Assembly (NCBI GenBank): GCA_963969345.1
Contig: OZ017766.1
Coordinates: 2,728,001 to 2,792,000 of the forward strand
Source of the DNA: Turbatrix aceti
Lineage: Eukaryota > Nematoda > Chromadorea > Rhabditida > Panagrolaimidae
DNA length: 64,000 nucleotides
Reading direction: 5' to 3'
Every line of letters starts with the position of its first letter. Position 1 is the first letter of the stretch. Positions 21,942-32,257 of this stretch are shown in pieces. The notes under the pieces are model-generated. The model was not told the origin of the DNA and searched no databases. It worked only from the letters and a program-made list of their open reading frames with translations. Position numbers and translations under genes: made by a program.

Positions 21942-23121
21942 ATGGCTTCGGCGCAAGAGCCTGCTCAGCTTGAGACGACTCCGGTCACGAACGGCGGCGA
22001 CGCACCGGCCAAAATGGTTCCTGTGGAGGAGCCCGAGTACCAGCGCAAGTTCAACTCGCGCACGTCCGCCCTGGAGGTGCTGGAGGGCGTGGATGTCACC
22101 GGCCTCACCGTTCTCATCACCGGCACGACTTCTGGCATCGGCATCGAGACCGCCCGATCCCTGGCAATCAAGGGGGCCCACGTCGTCATGGCCAACCGCA
22201 ACATCGTCCAGAGCGAGGAGCTCAGGGACAAGATCTACGCCGAATACGCGGACGTGAGTGCTTCGGTGATCGGAGGCGCTGGCTTCAGTGGGGTTTCAGG
22301 AATCGAAGCGCAACAACATCGACCTCGTCCACCTGGACCTCTCGTCGCTGCAGTCCGTGCAGGCGGCGGCCAGGGAGTTTATCGCCAAGGGCTGGCCCCT
22401 CAACGTGCTCATCCTCAACGCAGGCGTCGCGGCCCCTCCCGTGCAGACGACCATTGACGGCTACGAGTCGACGTTCGGCATCAACCATCTCGGGCACTTC
22501 TACCTCACCTACCTCCTCCTTGACAGGCTCCGCGAGAGTGCGCCTTCCCGCGTCGTCGTGGTGGCTTCCAGGATGCACAGCATGCCCTTCATCGGAGTAG
22601 GCTTTTTTTGCGTTCAATTTTTTTGAATTTTTGCCGGTTTTCAGTTGACTCCGACTTTGACGACCGAGGAGAAGCTGGATCGCATCATCCCGGACCCCAA
22701 CTCGAATCGCTTTGGCTCGACGCACTACGCGCTCTCCAAGCTCTGCAACGTGCTCTTCGCGTTCAAACTCGATCGTGACGAGAAGCAGAACGGCGTCCGC
22801 GCCTACGCCGTCCACCCCGGCAACCTCATCAAGACGTCCCTCAACCGGAGCTACGGCGTCTTCGGCAAGATCCTCGGCGCCGTGACGCAGCCCTTCACGA
22901 AGAACCTCCAGCAAGGCGCGTCCACGACCATCTACTGCGCCGTCTCCCCCGACGTCGCCGAAGACGGCGGCAAGTACTACGAGGCGTGCTTCGAGGACGA
23001 AGCCCACCTCAACCGGGCCTTCGCGCACGACGTCAACCTGCAGGACGCGCTGTGGACCAAGTCGATCGAGTTCGTCAACAAGTTCGAAGCCAGTCGCTCG
23101 GCTCACCACTCCCCGCAGTGA
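21942..23121 (+). CDS. Short-chain dehydrogenase/reductase, retinol dehydrogenase/WWOX-like
   Basis: NAD(P)-dependent oxidoreductase of the SDR superfamily. Three exons (21942-22253, 22300-22596, 22645-23121), all phase 0, give 361 residues. The first ~50 residues are polar and disordered. The Rossmann fold follows: [10 protein letters not shown] (the TGxxxGIG cofactor motif near residue 65), LNAG (NNAG position), catalytic Ser in VASRMHS, and YALSK (the YxxxK motif). After it comes [14 protein letters not shown], the PG segment typical of retinol dehydrogenase/WWOX-type members. The C-terminal region ([21 protein letters not shown]) also matches that group. The substrate cannot be read from sequence; a retinoid, steroid or other lipid alcohol is possible. 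The start is supported by a nearby trans-splice-like acceptor. Convergent with the DC-STAMP gene, 198 bp apart. Confidence 0.88.
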
Positions 23122-23319
23122 TGTGGTTGGTTCCGTACGCTGCACGTAAGCTTATCCCCGGGGTGCCTCTCCTGTGACCATAGCCTAAAAACTATAATTA
23201 ATACATATTCATTTGTTAACTTCCCACAACTCTGCCCTGTTTTTGGGTGTTTTATGCCATCGTTGAAACTTTTGAAAACCTGTGTTTATAAAAAGTCACT
23301 GAAACCCGCCCAAAGGGAG

Positions 23320-26106
23320 CTACTTGAGGAAAGACGGAAGAGGCGCGTCATCGTAGCCGCTTTCGTCGCTCGCGCTGCTGTCGTTGTAGAACTCTGTGTT
23401 TTTAGCGATCCGCTGCAGCTTCCAGTTGCACTTGAGGCACTTTCTGCGAACAGTGAAGCAATCCAGGCAGTAGATAGCCTTGCACTTGACGCACACTCTC
23501 GTGTTTCTAAAAAACACCACAAAATGGTCTTATTGGACTGATTTGAACGCACCCAGCATTGGTCAGGCTGACGTCGGCACGGAAGCAGCGGTAGCACTCG
23601 TTGGCGCCGCCGGTGTACGCTTTCATATCAAAAGCACCCTTCTCTCCCGTTTTTTCGTCCTGCGCAGCGCGGCGAAGCTTTGTTCGCTTTTGCAGGGCGT
23701 ACCAGAGGATGGTCCGTCGACCGGTGACGATTTTGCGGTACAGAAACTCGGCACGTTCGGTCCTGCGGTCAGGGAAGTAGAATCCGGCAAGCAGGTGTCG
23801 GCTTCGTCGAGCGTAAATCTGGAAAGCCATTTTATAGGAGGCTCGATTTGGGGCAAAAGAACGAAAACGAACTTCTGCAAAAACAGACAAAACCGCGATG
23901 GCGACGAGCACAATCATGGCTCTCGTAGAGTCGTAATCGGGGCGATTGGGGGACACAAAACAGACCCGCCACATCTGATCTTTCATCTCCGTGGCCTCGG
24001 AGTACGGTTGGAAGGAGCGGAAGACGTTGGTCAGAATGCCCTGGAGCATGCCGTTTCCCTTGACCTGGAATGGGTCCTGATAGACGGGCAGACGGCAGAA
24101 ATAACCCACCTTGAGGCGATACAAGCTGGGTTTCTCCAAAATCGTGTAATTGCTGTGCAGGAACTCAAACGTCTGGTCTACGAGCGTGAAGGTGATGATA
24201 TCCATGAACACGAAGAGAAACGGAATTACGAGGGAAATGACGACCATCGCCAAGCGCAGAGCCAGGTTGCCTCGTTCTCGGGTGGACAGGTGCGTCGAGA
24301 AGGGGTCGAGGTACTGTAAAACAGGCATCAGCTGCACTTTCGTCGAATTTCAAGAAACCAACCAGTTTCTTCTCCTTGGGACGCAGCGGGAAAATATTTG
24401 GGCCCCCACTTTTGCAGTGGATGCGATTGACCTCGAAAAGCGCCTTCCCGATGTGGATGTTGTCCCTATCGTCCGCTCTGTTGAACTTTACAATGTAGAC
24501 TACGCCCATGATGAACGGATACAGGATGAGGAACAGAGTGATGTTGTCCATCAGATCGGCAATGTTTTGCGTCATCCAGACGAAAATTTCGACGTCGGCC
24601 CGCAGCTTTGCTTTGAATTCGTCGACCTGCATCGCCACCTTGTTCTCCAGCTTCATGCTTTTTTCGAATTGAACCAACTAAAACCGGTCCTGCAGGGTAC
24701 ACAAAAAACCGAAATGCAAACCGGAGGTTTTTTGGTCAACAGCGCATACAGGGACGTATTCTTGGCTTTTTCGGCGATTTGAGAAGCCACGGTTTTGACA
24801 ACGTAGCTCGCGCCCTGCATCACCTCAGCTCTCACCGTCGATGGAAAATCGCAGATCGCTGGCAGGTCGTGGAGCCGGTCGCAGATGAAGCTAACGAACT
24901 TGTCGTTGCAGTTGATGCAGTACTTTCGAGCGAGGAAACGGCACTAAAAATCACAAAAGCAGTATTTAATTTTTTTCCAAAAATAAATACCGTAACAAAA
25001 CATTATTCCACTCGCTACAAAAACCGTCACTTACCAAATCATACGGTCTCATGGCCAAACTGTGGCACATTCTGATGACATCCCGAAGCATGTACCTCAC
25101 ATACGATTGGTACTGCAGCATCTGACGAAAAACCTTTTCTATGTGCATCGAGTAGTCCCGCATGGTGTTGAGGGGCACCGACATCTGTTTGAGGAGCTCT
25201 TCGGCGTCTTCCACGGGCAGATCGCCGAGTTTGTTCTTGATTCGCTCCTGCATGGCTTCGGAGAGGCCCTTGACCTGCTCCCGGACGCAAACCGAGGTCT
25301 CAACGCTCAGCCTGATGTTGCTGATCGTGTTGAGCATGGGGCCCCTGATGGAGAGGCTCAGGATAATGAGCAGGATGATGACACGCAGCTTGGAGGTGAC
25401 GAGTGTCGGCATGGTTACCAGGAGGATGATACGGGGTGCGCGGTAGAGCTGGACGATTACGCAAACCACAGTCGTGATGGTGCCGACGATTAGACCCATG
25501 CTGAAAGACAAAAGCACTCGATTCCACCTATTTTGCACGAAAAAACTAACTTGTCAGAATTCAGGGGATCTCGGATGGCGTAGACGAGGTAAAAAAGAGC
25601 GCCTGTAATCTGACATGCCAGAAACAAAGCAAAAGCTTGCGTGTTGTCGTTTTGGCTGAAAATTTAACAGTGTACGTTTATTTTTAACTTGGAAACATTA
25701 GAAACTCACAGAATCAGCCATGTAATGTAGTTGTAGACGACACGAGGGGTTTTGTTGTCAAATTTTTCCCTAAATCAAGTCAGCATAAATGTGTGCCAAA
25801 AGCCAGGCTTTCAACTTACTCCTCGGCTCCGGCGACTTCAACAACGCCGTCAGCACCATTGTCGGCCTGCGGTGCTTCTTTACCTGGAATGACGAGTATC
25901 CTGTCGGCCTGCGGGGCTTCTTTATCCGGAATGACGAGTTTTTTGCTGGCAGATTCCGGGGCTTCCGAGCTGGGATTTGCTTTGGATACACTCTCGTTTG
26001 TAACAATAATTCGAGATTTTTTAGAATCGGTGTCTTCGTACGTCGTTGGTGTTCGCGTCTTGCTCTGGGCCACAGACCCGGTTTTCGCATGAACTGGTCG
26101 AAGCAT
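23320..26106 (-). CDS. DC-STAMP-domain membrane protein, SPE-42/SPE-49/DCST type
   Basis: Multi-pass membrane protein of the family that includes C. elegans SPE-42 and SPE-49, Drosophila Sneaky and vertebrate DCST1/2, which are needed in sperm for fertilisation. Eight exons (26106-25820, 25769-25710, 25655-25551, 25500-25035, 24943-24722, 24677-24363, 24313-23553, 23506-23320) give 800 residues, near the usual 700-800. After a ~95-residue polar N-terminus come hydrophobic helices (VYNYITWLIL, TQAFALFLACQITGALFYLV, GLIVGTITTVVCVIVQ), a long Cys-containing extracellular part, further helices, and a C-terminal RING-like Cys cluster (CVKCKAIYCLDC then CLKC) as in SPE-42. The N-terminus contains two copies of a VIP(D/G)KEAPQAD motif. 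The start ATG at 26106 is the first in frame. Diverges from FRA10AC1 over 382 bp. Confidence 0.87.
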
Positions 26107-26488
26107 GGTCGCGATCGGTTGAAACAAAAGTTGAAAACTGAATCCACAAAAGCAACTTCCTGATGCTCACAATTTGCAAAACTTTTGTATGATTTGAATG
26201 AAGATTTGAAATGTATTCTGATATTACGTTTAATCAGTTTTCATTTCGCATTCTCTGGGGAATTTTTTAAAATTCGGTGTGGAAGTTGGGGGAACCATTA
26301 ATGATTTTTAAATTAAAATGTAATTTTGTGAATATAATAATATCGTATTATCAAAAAACAGAGGTTACTTGTTTTTGGCATTGCGTTCTTCGTGCCAATC
26401 TTCATGAAAACAAAATTGTAAGTTTTGACCGAGACATTTTCAAATATCGTTTGTCGCATGTACGTGAACTTTTTTGCTGTAAGAAAAC

Positions 26489-27294
26489 ATGTCGGCAAGA
26501 CGAGCGATGAAGACCGAACCAAAAAAGCCTTCAACCAACCCATTGTACAGGTAAGCGACGATTTTCTGATGCATTTTTCTTCCAGTCAGTCAGCGCGCTT
26601 TGATAGATTGAAGGCGCAGTACAGCGGTCTCGATGCGTACTCCCGTCACAAGCTGCTCATCAACAACTATGCTCTGTACTACTCGGGAGCTGAGAAGAAG
26701 TTTGAGCGAGACGAGTCCAATGACAAGAGTTATCACGACATCATCCGAGTGAGTTCTGCGTTTTATAAAACGTTGAATAAAAAACGTATCTTCCAGGAAA
26801 ATCACAGATTTCTCTGGTCCGACGACGACGTTGAGCGCTCCAGAACGTCGTGGGACATGCAGCTGGCGAAGAAGTACTACGACCGCCTCTTCAAGGAGTA
26901 CTGCATCGTCGACCTCAGCCAGTACGAAAAGAACCGGGTCGCGATGCGATGGCGGACGGAGGCCGAGGTCAAGTCCGGCAAGGGCCACTTTGTCTGTGGC
27001 GAGAAGCGCTGCGCCTCAGACAAGGGCCTCGACAGCTGGGAGGCCAACTTTGCCTACCGGGAGGACGGTGAAAAGAAGAACGCTCTCGTCAAACTCCGCC
27101 TCTGCCCGGAGTGCTCCGCGAAGCTCAACTTCCACTCCGCGAAGAAGAGAGCCAAGCGGGAGGAGAAGAGGAAGAGGAAGCGGCATGGCGACGACAGGGG
27201 CGACGCCAAGCGGCCGAAGGAGGAGACCCGCACCGATGGCGAGGAGGACTTCCGCGAGGCCATGGACGACGTCGTCCAGGATCTCTTGTTCTGA
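26489..27294 (+). CDS. FRA10AC1 homologue
   Basis: Nuclear protein found in animals and plants and associated with spliceosomal complexes. Three exons (26489-26550, 26586-26748, 26797-27294) give 240 residues. The first intron is only 35 nt. The start at 26489 is chosen because it is the ATG whose frame agrees with exon 2 after splicing. Family hallmarks: LDAYSRHKLLINNYALYY, ENHRFLW, AKKYYDRLFKEYCIVDLS, GKGHFVCGEKRC and ALVKLRLCPECSAKLNFH, which match the conserved core including the two CxxC-type pairs. The tail is Lys/Arg-rich and acidic, typical of a nuclear localisation region. The downstream SAC3D1-like gene starts 122 bp after the stop on the same strand, a nematode operon-like spacing. 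Confidence 0.9.
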
Positions 27295-27416
27295 CCTTTT
27301 GCGTGTATATAAAATATCTCTGATCGCAGTGCCGTAGTCTGAGCCGTTGTTTTATCAATTTGCTACCGATTTTTTACAACTGGGGACAAGATGGATTTCA
27401 TACAATTTTTTAAGCC

Positions 27417-28529
27417 ATGACACTAACCCGAAGCATCTACAAGGAGTGCTTAACTGCATTTACACGCCCGTCCCCTCCCGCGTCCCCCGCCCCGATCGGA
27501 CAATGCTCCTCGGTCTGCTCCAAGGAAGAGATGGACTTTCGGGGCAAAAACCACCTCATCCACCCCCTCGAAACCCGAGACCCCTTTACCCCCAAAAAAC
27601 GCTCTGAGCGCCGTGGAGTGCCTGTTCTCATGGTCAAGGAGTACTCTCGCCCGGCTGCCGACAAGAAAGTTCACCTAAGAAACGTCCGAACCCCCGACGC
27701 CCTGGCCAAGGCCGTGGCTTACGTCCTCGAACTCCCGGGAAAGTTCCCCGAGGATTCGCAGTGGCCGCTCGTCTACGAATTCGTCGCAGATCGCCTGAGG
27801 GCGGTTAGGCAGGACCTCATAGTGCAGCGCGTCGACGGCGTCTACCTCCTGGAAGCCATGATCCCTTTCTACGTCACAGCGAGGCGGAGGTGTGAGATGC
27901 TGGGGGCGAGGACGTATGACAAGAAGCTGCACGCCGCCCAGCTGGAGGAGTGCTGCTCGCGGTGGTTCGATGCTGCGGAGCAGGGACATGCGGTCAGCGA
28001 TGAAGTTGGTTGTCTTCATTCTTGCTAGTGCGCAACCCACAAAATGCTTCAGATCATCAAACTCTACGGCTACCTGAACATCTCGAGGCCCAACGTCGTC
28101 TACGACCTGATCCGCATCTTCGGGGATCTCCCGGCCGGGGAAAATCTCGTCAAAGTCATTCTGGCGTACGAGATCGACGACATCAGCACCGTGCTGCGAC
28201 TGGTCGCTGTCGACGAAGGCCCGCACGTAGTCGACGCCTTCTGGCCCCATGTTGGCGCGCTCCGGCTCCGGGTGCTCTCCAACTTGCGCCGGGCGTGCGG
28301 AGCAAGGAGCGTGAGTCTCCGGACCACCGACCTCGCTTCCATGCTGGGCTTCACCGGGGTCGAGCCACTCGGAGAGTGCCTGAACGATCTGTTTGGTCTC
28401 AAAATATCTGGTGGCGGGGCTGTATCCCTCGCTGATGTATCTCTTCGTGCACTGGACTGCCACCACCTGGGACCACATTGGTTTGACTTGCACGTACGCA
28501 AAACGGGCAGAGAAGCGGGCTGTACATAA
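27417..28529 (+). CDS. SAC3/GANP-domain protein, SAC3D1 (SHD1)-like
   Basis: SAC3-domain proteins act in mRNA export (TREX-2) or, for SAC3D1, at the centrosome. Two exons (27417-28004 and 28053-28529) joined across a 48 nt intron give 354 residues. Visible: the CxxMCPxxE-like N-terminal region is reduced to CSSVCSKEEMDFR; then VKEYSRPAADKKVHLRNV, the diagnostic SAC3 motif near residue 70; FVADRLRAVRQDL; and a C-terminal half with LGFTGVEPLGECLNDLFGL, which matches the end of the SAC3 fold. A shorter intron reading (24 nt, to the TAG at 28028) would also keep frame and add eight residues, but it is unusually short. Likely co-transcribed with FRA10AC1 upstream. Confidence 0.8.
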
Positions 28530-30418
28530 TTTTTTAACGACACAAGTTCCGCGGGAAAGGAATTGAAAGAAATCTGAACTCGCCATTGAATGTAATGCGT
28601 TTCAACGCGTTTTGTTTCTATCAAATGAATTCAACTAAACTTGTGTTCACGCGAGCACAGAACAAAGAATTCCGATGTTCTTTCTTTGTTTTGTAATCCG
28701 CTCTGACAGTTTGGGACCGGAAAGTGATAGGTTTGGTCGTCGACTGAAATCAGTTTCCTCCGTCCGATTTTTTATGTGACTGTCAAGATCGTTTTTACAT
28801 TTAATTCGTTAATTGGAACTAACTGACTCTAAAAAAAGCTCTGCTGGACCGGTTTTTCTATAATAGATGCCGTTGTTCTTGAAAAACTGATGACATTTTA
28901 GTTTGTATAATTTTGAATACCTTGGTTAGATCGTAGATCAGAGAGGACTCCTGCAGGGGTTTGTAATAAATAAAACGCACATGTTAGTTTGATAGTTTGG
29001 TTTTAAAACCACCAACTCCGGACTTTGGCTAGGGACGCTAACTGGCGAAAGGAGATCCCGTAGAAGATTTTCAACGTTGATTTCACGGAGTCAATTTTTT
29101 TTCCGGATTTCTGACGTTTTTGGGTTGTTTCAAGTTTTTAGTTTCGGGGGTTAAATTATTGAAAATTTTGTCATCATTTTTTTTTTGTTAGACAAAAAAT
29201 CTACACGAGAAAGAGTGAAAGCCAATGTGCTTGGAAAATAATTTAGGGATGTCATCGCAAATCAGCGATCTGAAAAATTCTCAGAACAATTGAGGGGTAC
29301 CCGACCCTGTGGCGTTTCATGAGGGAGATGTCGGAGTCAGCACTGAAAACAAAATTGTTGAACAAAGTTCATCACAGATTGCTTTGATGATGAATTTCTC
29401 ATGAAAAATTCTCAAGTAATAAACCTTAAAAAGGTGCAATTGATTCGATTCGAGCGGTTTTGGAATTAAAAAAAATTTAGGGATAAATTAGCAGTTTAGG
29501 TTCTAGAACGCGGTATTGTTGAAGATCCAAATCAGGCGATTAATGTTTTAAAAATGCAGTCAAAAGTATTTCTTTTTTTTATACTAAAACTTAAAAATTG
29601 TATCGTATTATTTTTTGTTCTTTATTCTTTTTTTTCAACTGCATTGCTAGATTTTCAGTGTGCCAAAAAAATTAACAAACGTTCCTTCAAATTTGTCACA
29701 TTGCATTATTTTAAAAAACTCAACATTTTTGAACGTTTCGTTATTACATAAGAACACGTTTTTTGTTTTGGCGCCTTTTTTAACAAAAAAAAAGTTTTTC
29801 TACTTTGTTCTTTGACTTTACTGTTCATCTTTGTTCATCTTTTTCGTTCAACTCGCACAGTGATTTTCACGATCAATTACATAAATCTCATGTGACATTC
29901 AAAATATTCTAAATGCATTTCACTTTTTTTAGCTGACAGAGAAAATTACAAAAAAAAATTTTCAATTACGGGCTGGGTCGCTTTCACTGGCAGTCGAGAG
30001 TGGATACAGTCGCGTCAATTAGCTTTTTTTTGGTTCCAGTGTACAACACTGGGGTGAATTATACGCGTTGAAAAAAAGAGTGTACAGAATTACAAAATGT
30101 ACTGTAGTCAATTTGACTGTCAATTTCTGCGTTCCGATAAGTGTCTGACACGGGCGCGATTCCTGTTTTAGACATAGGACGGAGGGGTGAACAGACGTCA
30201 ACGTTGATTGTTTGAGGGAGTCCATGTCACAGAACACTTTGGCTAATTAGATGATGGGAGTTCGCTCAGTCCGTCAAGACACGCACACGCAGGCTCGCAT
30301 TATTGGTTGTTTTCTCGAGGTCATTTTTTTCGGGCGGAGATTGCATCTGTTGTTTCCGAAAGCATATAAAAAGGTGCCAAAAAAACTGGATCTTGGGACT
30401 TTACACTTTTTTTTGAAA
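28530..30418. other. Gene-poor AT-rich spacer
   Basis: No supported exon in about 1.9 kb. The sequence is AT-rich with poly-T runs. The right end contains the P450 promoter. Confidence 0.5.
30365..30372 (+). promoter_or_regulatory. TATA box of the P450 gene
   Basis: A consensus TATAAAAA lies 47 bp before the P450 start codon, which implies a 5' UTR of only ~20 nt. No trans-splice acceptor separates it from the ATG. Confidence 0.55.
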
Positions 30419-32257
30419 ATGGTTTCGAATCTTGGCGACCATTTGATTTTGTTTTGGCTTGTTCAAGCTACCATAACATACTATTCGTATGTTTACTCGC
30501 TTTCGGCTTTGACTTTCGGATTTGGCGTCTTGGCGGTATTTGCAGCGTTTTTGGGGTAAGTTACAGTACACCGAATGAACTTCGGCGACTTACAGTAGTA
30601 AAAAAGCCGTTGAGACCAAATAAAAACATGGTTCTTTAGATACCTCTACTGGGACTCGACTTACTGGAAGCGTCATGGCATTCCTGGACCAGAACCAAAT
30701 CTGTTCCTCGGCACAACACTGCAACTGCGCAATGGATACCATCGCGTCGATATACAAAACAAGAAACGCTTCGGTGACACTTATGGGTAAGGCATCCGTG
30801 AATTTTGTTTCTAACCAATGCCACCATTTCAGCTCGTACTGCTTTGGCTACCGTGAACTCGTAACATCCGACACAAAATTGCTCCGTCAAATCTTCGATT
30901 CCGACTTTAACAGCTTCTCGACTCGTCTCGTAAGTCATTTTTCTTTTTTGAGTTTCTCAACACCCTGCAACATTGCAGAAGACCAACGTGGTACAAGTCG
31001 TTGAAAAACAGACCATCATGCAACTCGGCCTCGTCAACCTCGAAGGATCCCACTGGCGCCGCGTCCGGAACGTCGTCGAGAAATGCCTGACGAACTCGAT
31101 CATCGAGTCTTACGCCAACGTCTACTACGAGTGCGCGGAAAAAATGGCAGATGCCATGGAGCAGTTCGCTTTGCAGGATGGCTTGGTCCCGCTCAAAGAA
31201 CTCTGTGGCCGCATGACTCTCGATGTCATCGCTCAGATGGCTTTCGACACGAAGCTCAACCTCTACGACACCTGCGGCGAGTGCGACATCCTCTACCACA
31301 CGAAGGAGCTCTTCAAGCGATTTGGCTACAACTCGCCAAAAAATTGGTTCGTCGTCAGCTTTGCTCACGCCGCGTCCTTCATCCAGCAGACGACGGGCAT
31401 CGAATTCTTCCGCAACGAGCACCACGATTTTTTCGAAAAAAGACTGACCGAGACTTACCGAAAGAGAAAGAAGCTCAACGATGAGGGAGAAGTCTCGGGA
31501 GACCTTCTTCAGCACCTCATGCACTACGTCAAAGAAAAAGAAGACATAGACGACAAGACGAGAGCTGCCATCACCGAGACCGAGCTGATCGCTCAAGTGT
31601 TCATTCTGTTGCTCGTGGGCTACGATACTTCTTCGACGCTGCTTCACTTTATCTTCTACGTCCTTGCAAGAATGCCTGACCTCCAGGATAAGCTTCGAGA
31701 CGAACTCTATGAAATGTCGACTCCCTACGTGAGTTCTTATATTGTCAGCAATCAGACCACTAATTATCTTGCAGGAATTCATATCCATCCGCCAGCTCAA
31801 GGATATGCACCTGCTGAACCGCATTCTGAAGGAGGCCCTTCGCATGTACCCCCCAGCAGGCCGCACCACTCGGATGTGCACGGCGCCGACGCGCGTTGGC
31901 GACATCGACTTTGTTCCGGGCATGCTGGTCAGCGTGCCGATTTACGCGATGCACCACGATCCCGAAGTCTACCCGGATCCGTACACCTTTAATCCCGACC
32001 GTTTTCTTCCGGCAAACACAACTCCGAAGATGGATAACGTATACTCCTTCAGTCCATTTGGCCACGGAAAACGTCGCTGCACCGGAAAAATCCTCGCCGA
32101 GACAGAGATCAAGATGGCAGTCGCTTGCGTCATCCGCGACTTCAAGCTGACGCCTGATCCGAACGGCCCGAATCTGCCTCTTCCGTTAGACACTCGTGGC
32201 CTCACGCGACCCACTGAAACTCTCAAGGTCCAAGTTGAACGTCTTTTCCAGTTTTGA
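30419..32257 (+). CDS. Cytochrome P450, clan 3 (CYP13/CYP25-like)
   Basis: Haem-thiolate mono-oxygenase anchored in the endoplasmic reticulum; nematode members oxidise xenobiotics, sterols or fatty acids. Five exons (30419-30555, 30640-30786, 30833-30929, 30979-31728, 31775-32257) give 537 residues, full length. An N-terminal membrane anchor (ALTFGFGVLAVFAAFLGYLY) is followed by the HGIPGPEP proline hinge, the I-helix oxygen-binding motif VGYDTSS, the K-helix ExxR (EALRMYPP), the PERF-like region NPDRF, and the haem loop FGHGKRRCTG, which fits FxxGxRxCxG exactly. The hinge and HGIPGPEPNLFLG pattern point to clan 3. All catalytic landmarks are present. The substrate is unknown. A TATA box lies just upstream. 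Confidence 0.92.

Noticed and set aside
22285..23145. 286-codon open frame on the minus strand
   Set aside because: Antisense to the short-chain dehydrogenase, and it runs through that gene's intron.
28005..28028. 24 nt intron in the SAC3D1-like gene
   Set aside because: It keeps frame but is shorter than any other intron here; the 48 nt reading with a CTTCAG acceptor is more typical.
27675..28586. 303-codon open frame on the minus strand
   Set aside because: Antisense to the SAC3D1-like gene, whose motifs are recognisable on the plus strand; the minus reading has none.
30907..31923. 338-codon open frame on the minus strand
   Set aside because: Antisense shadow of the P450 exons.
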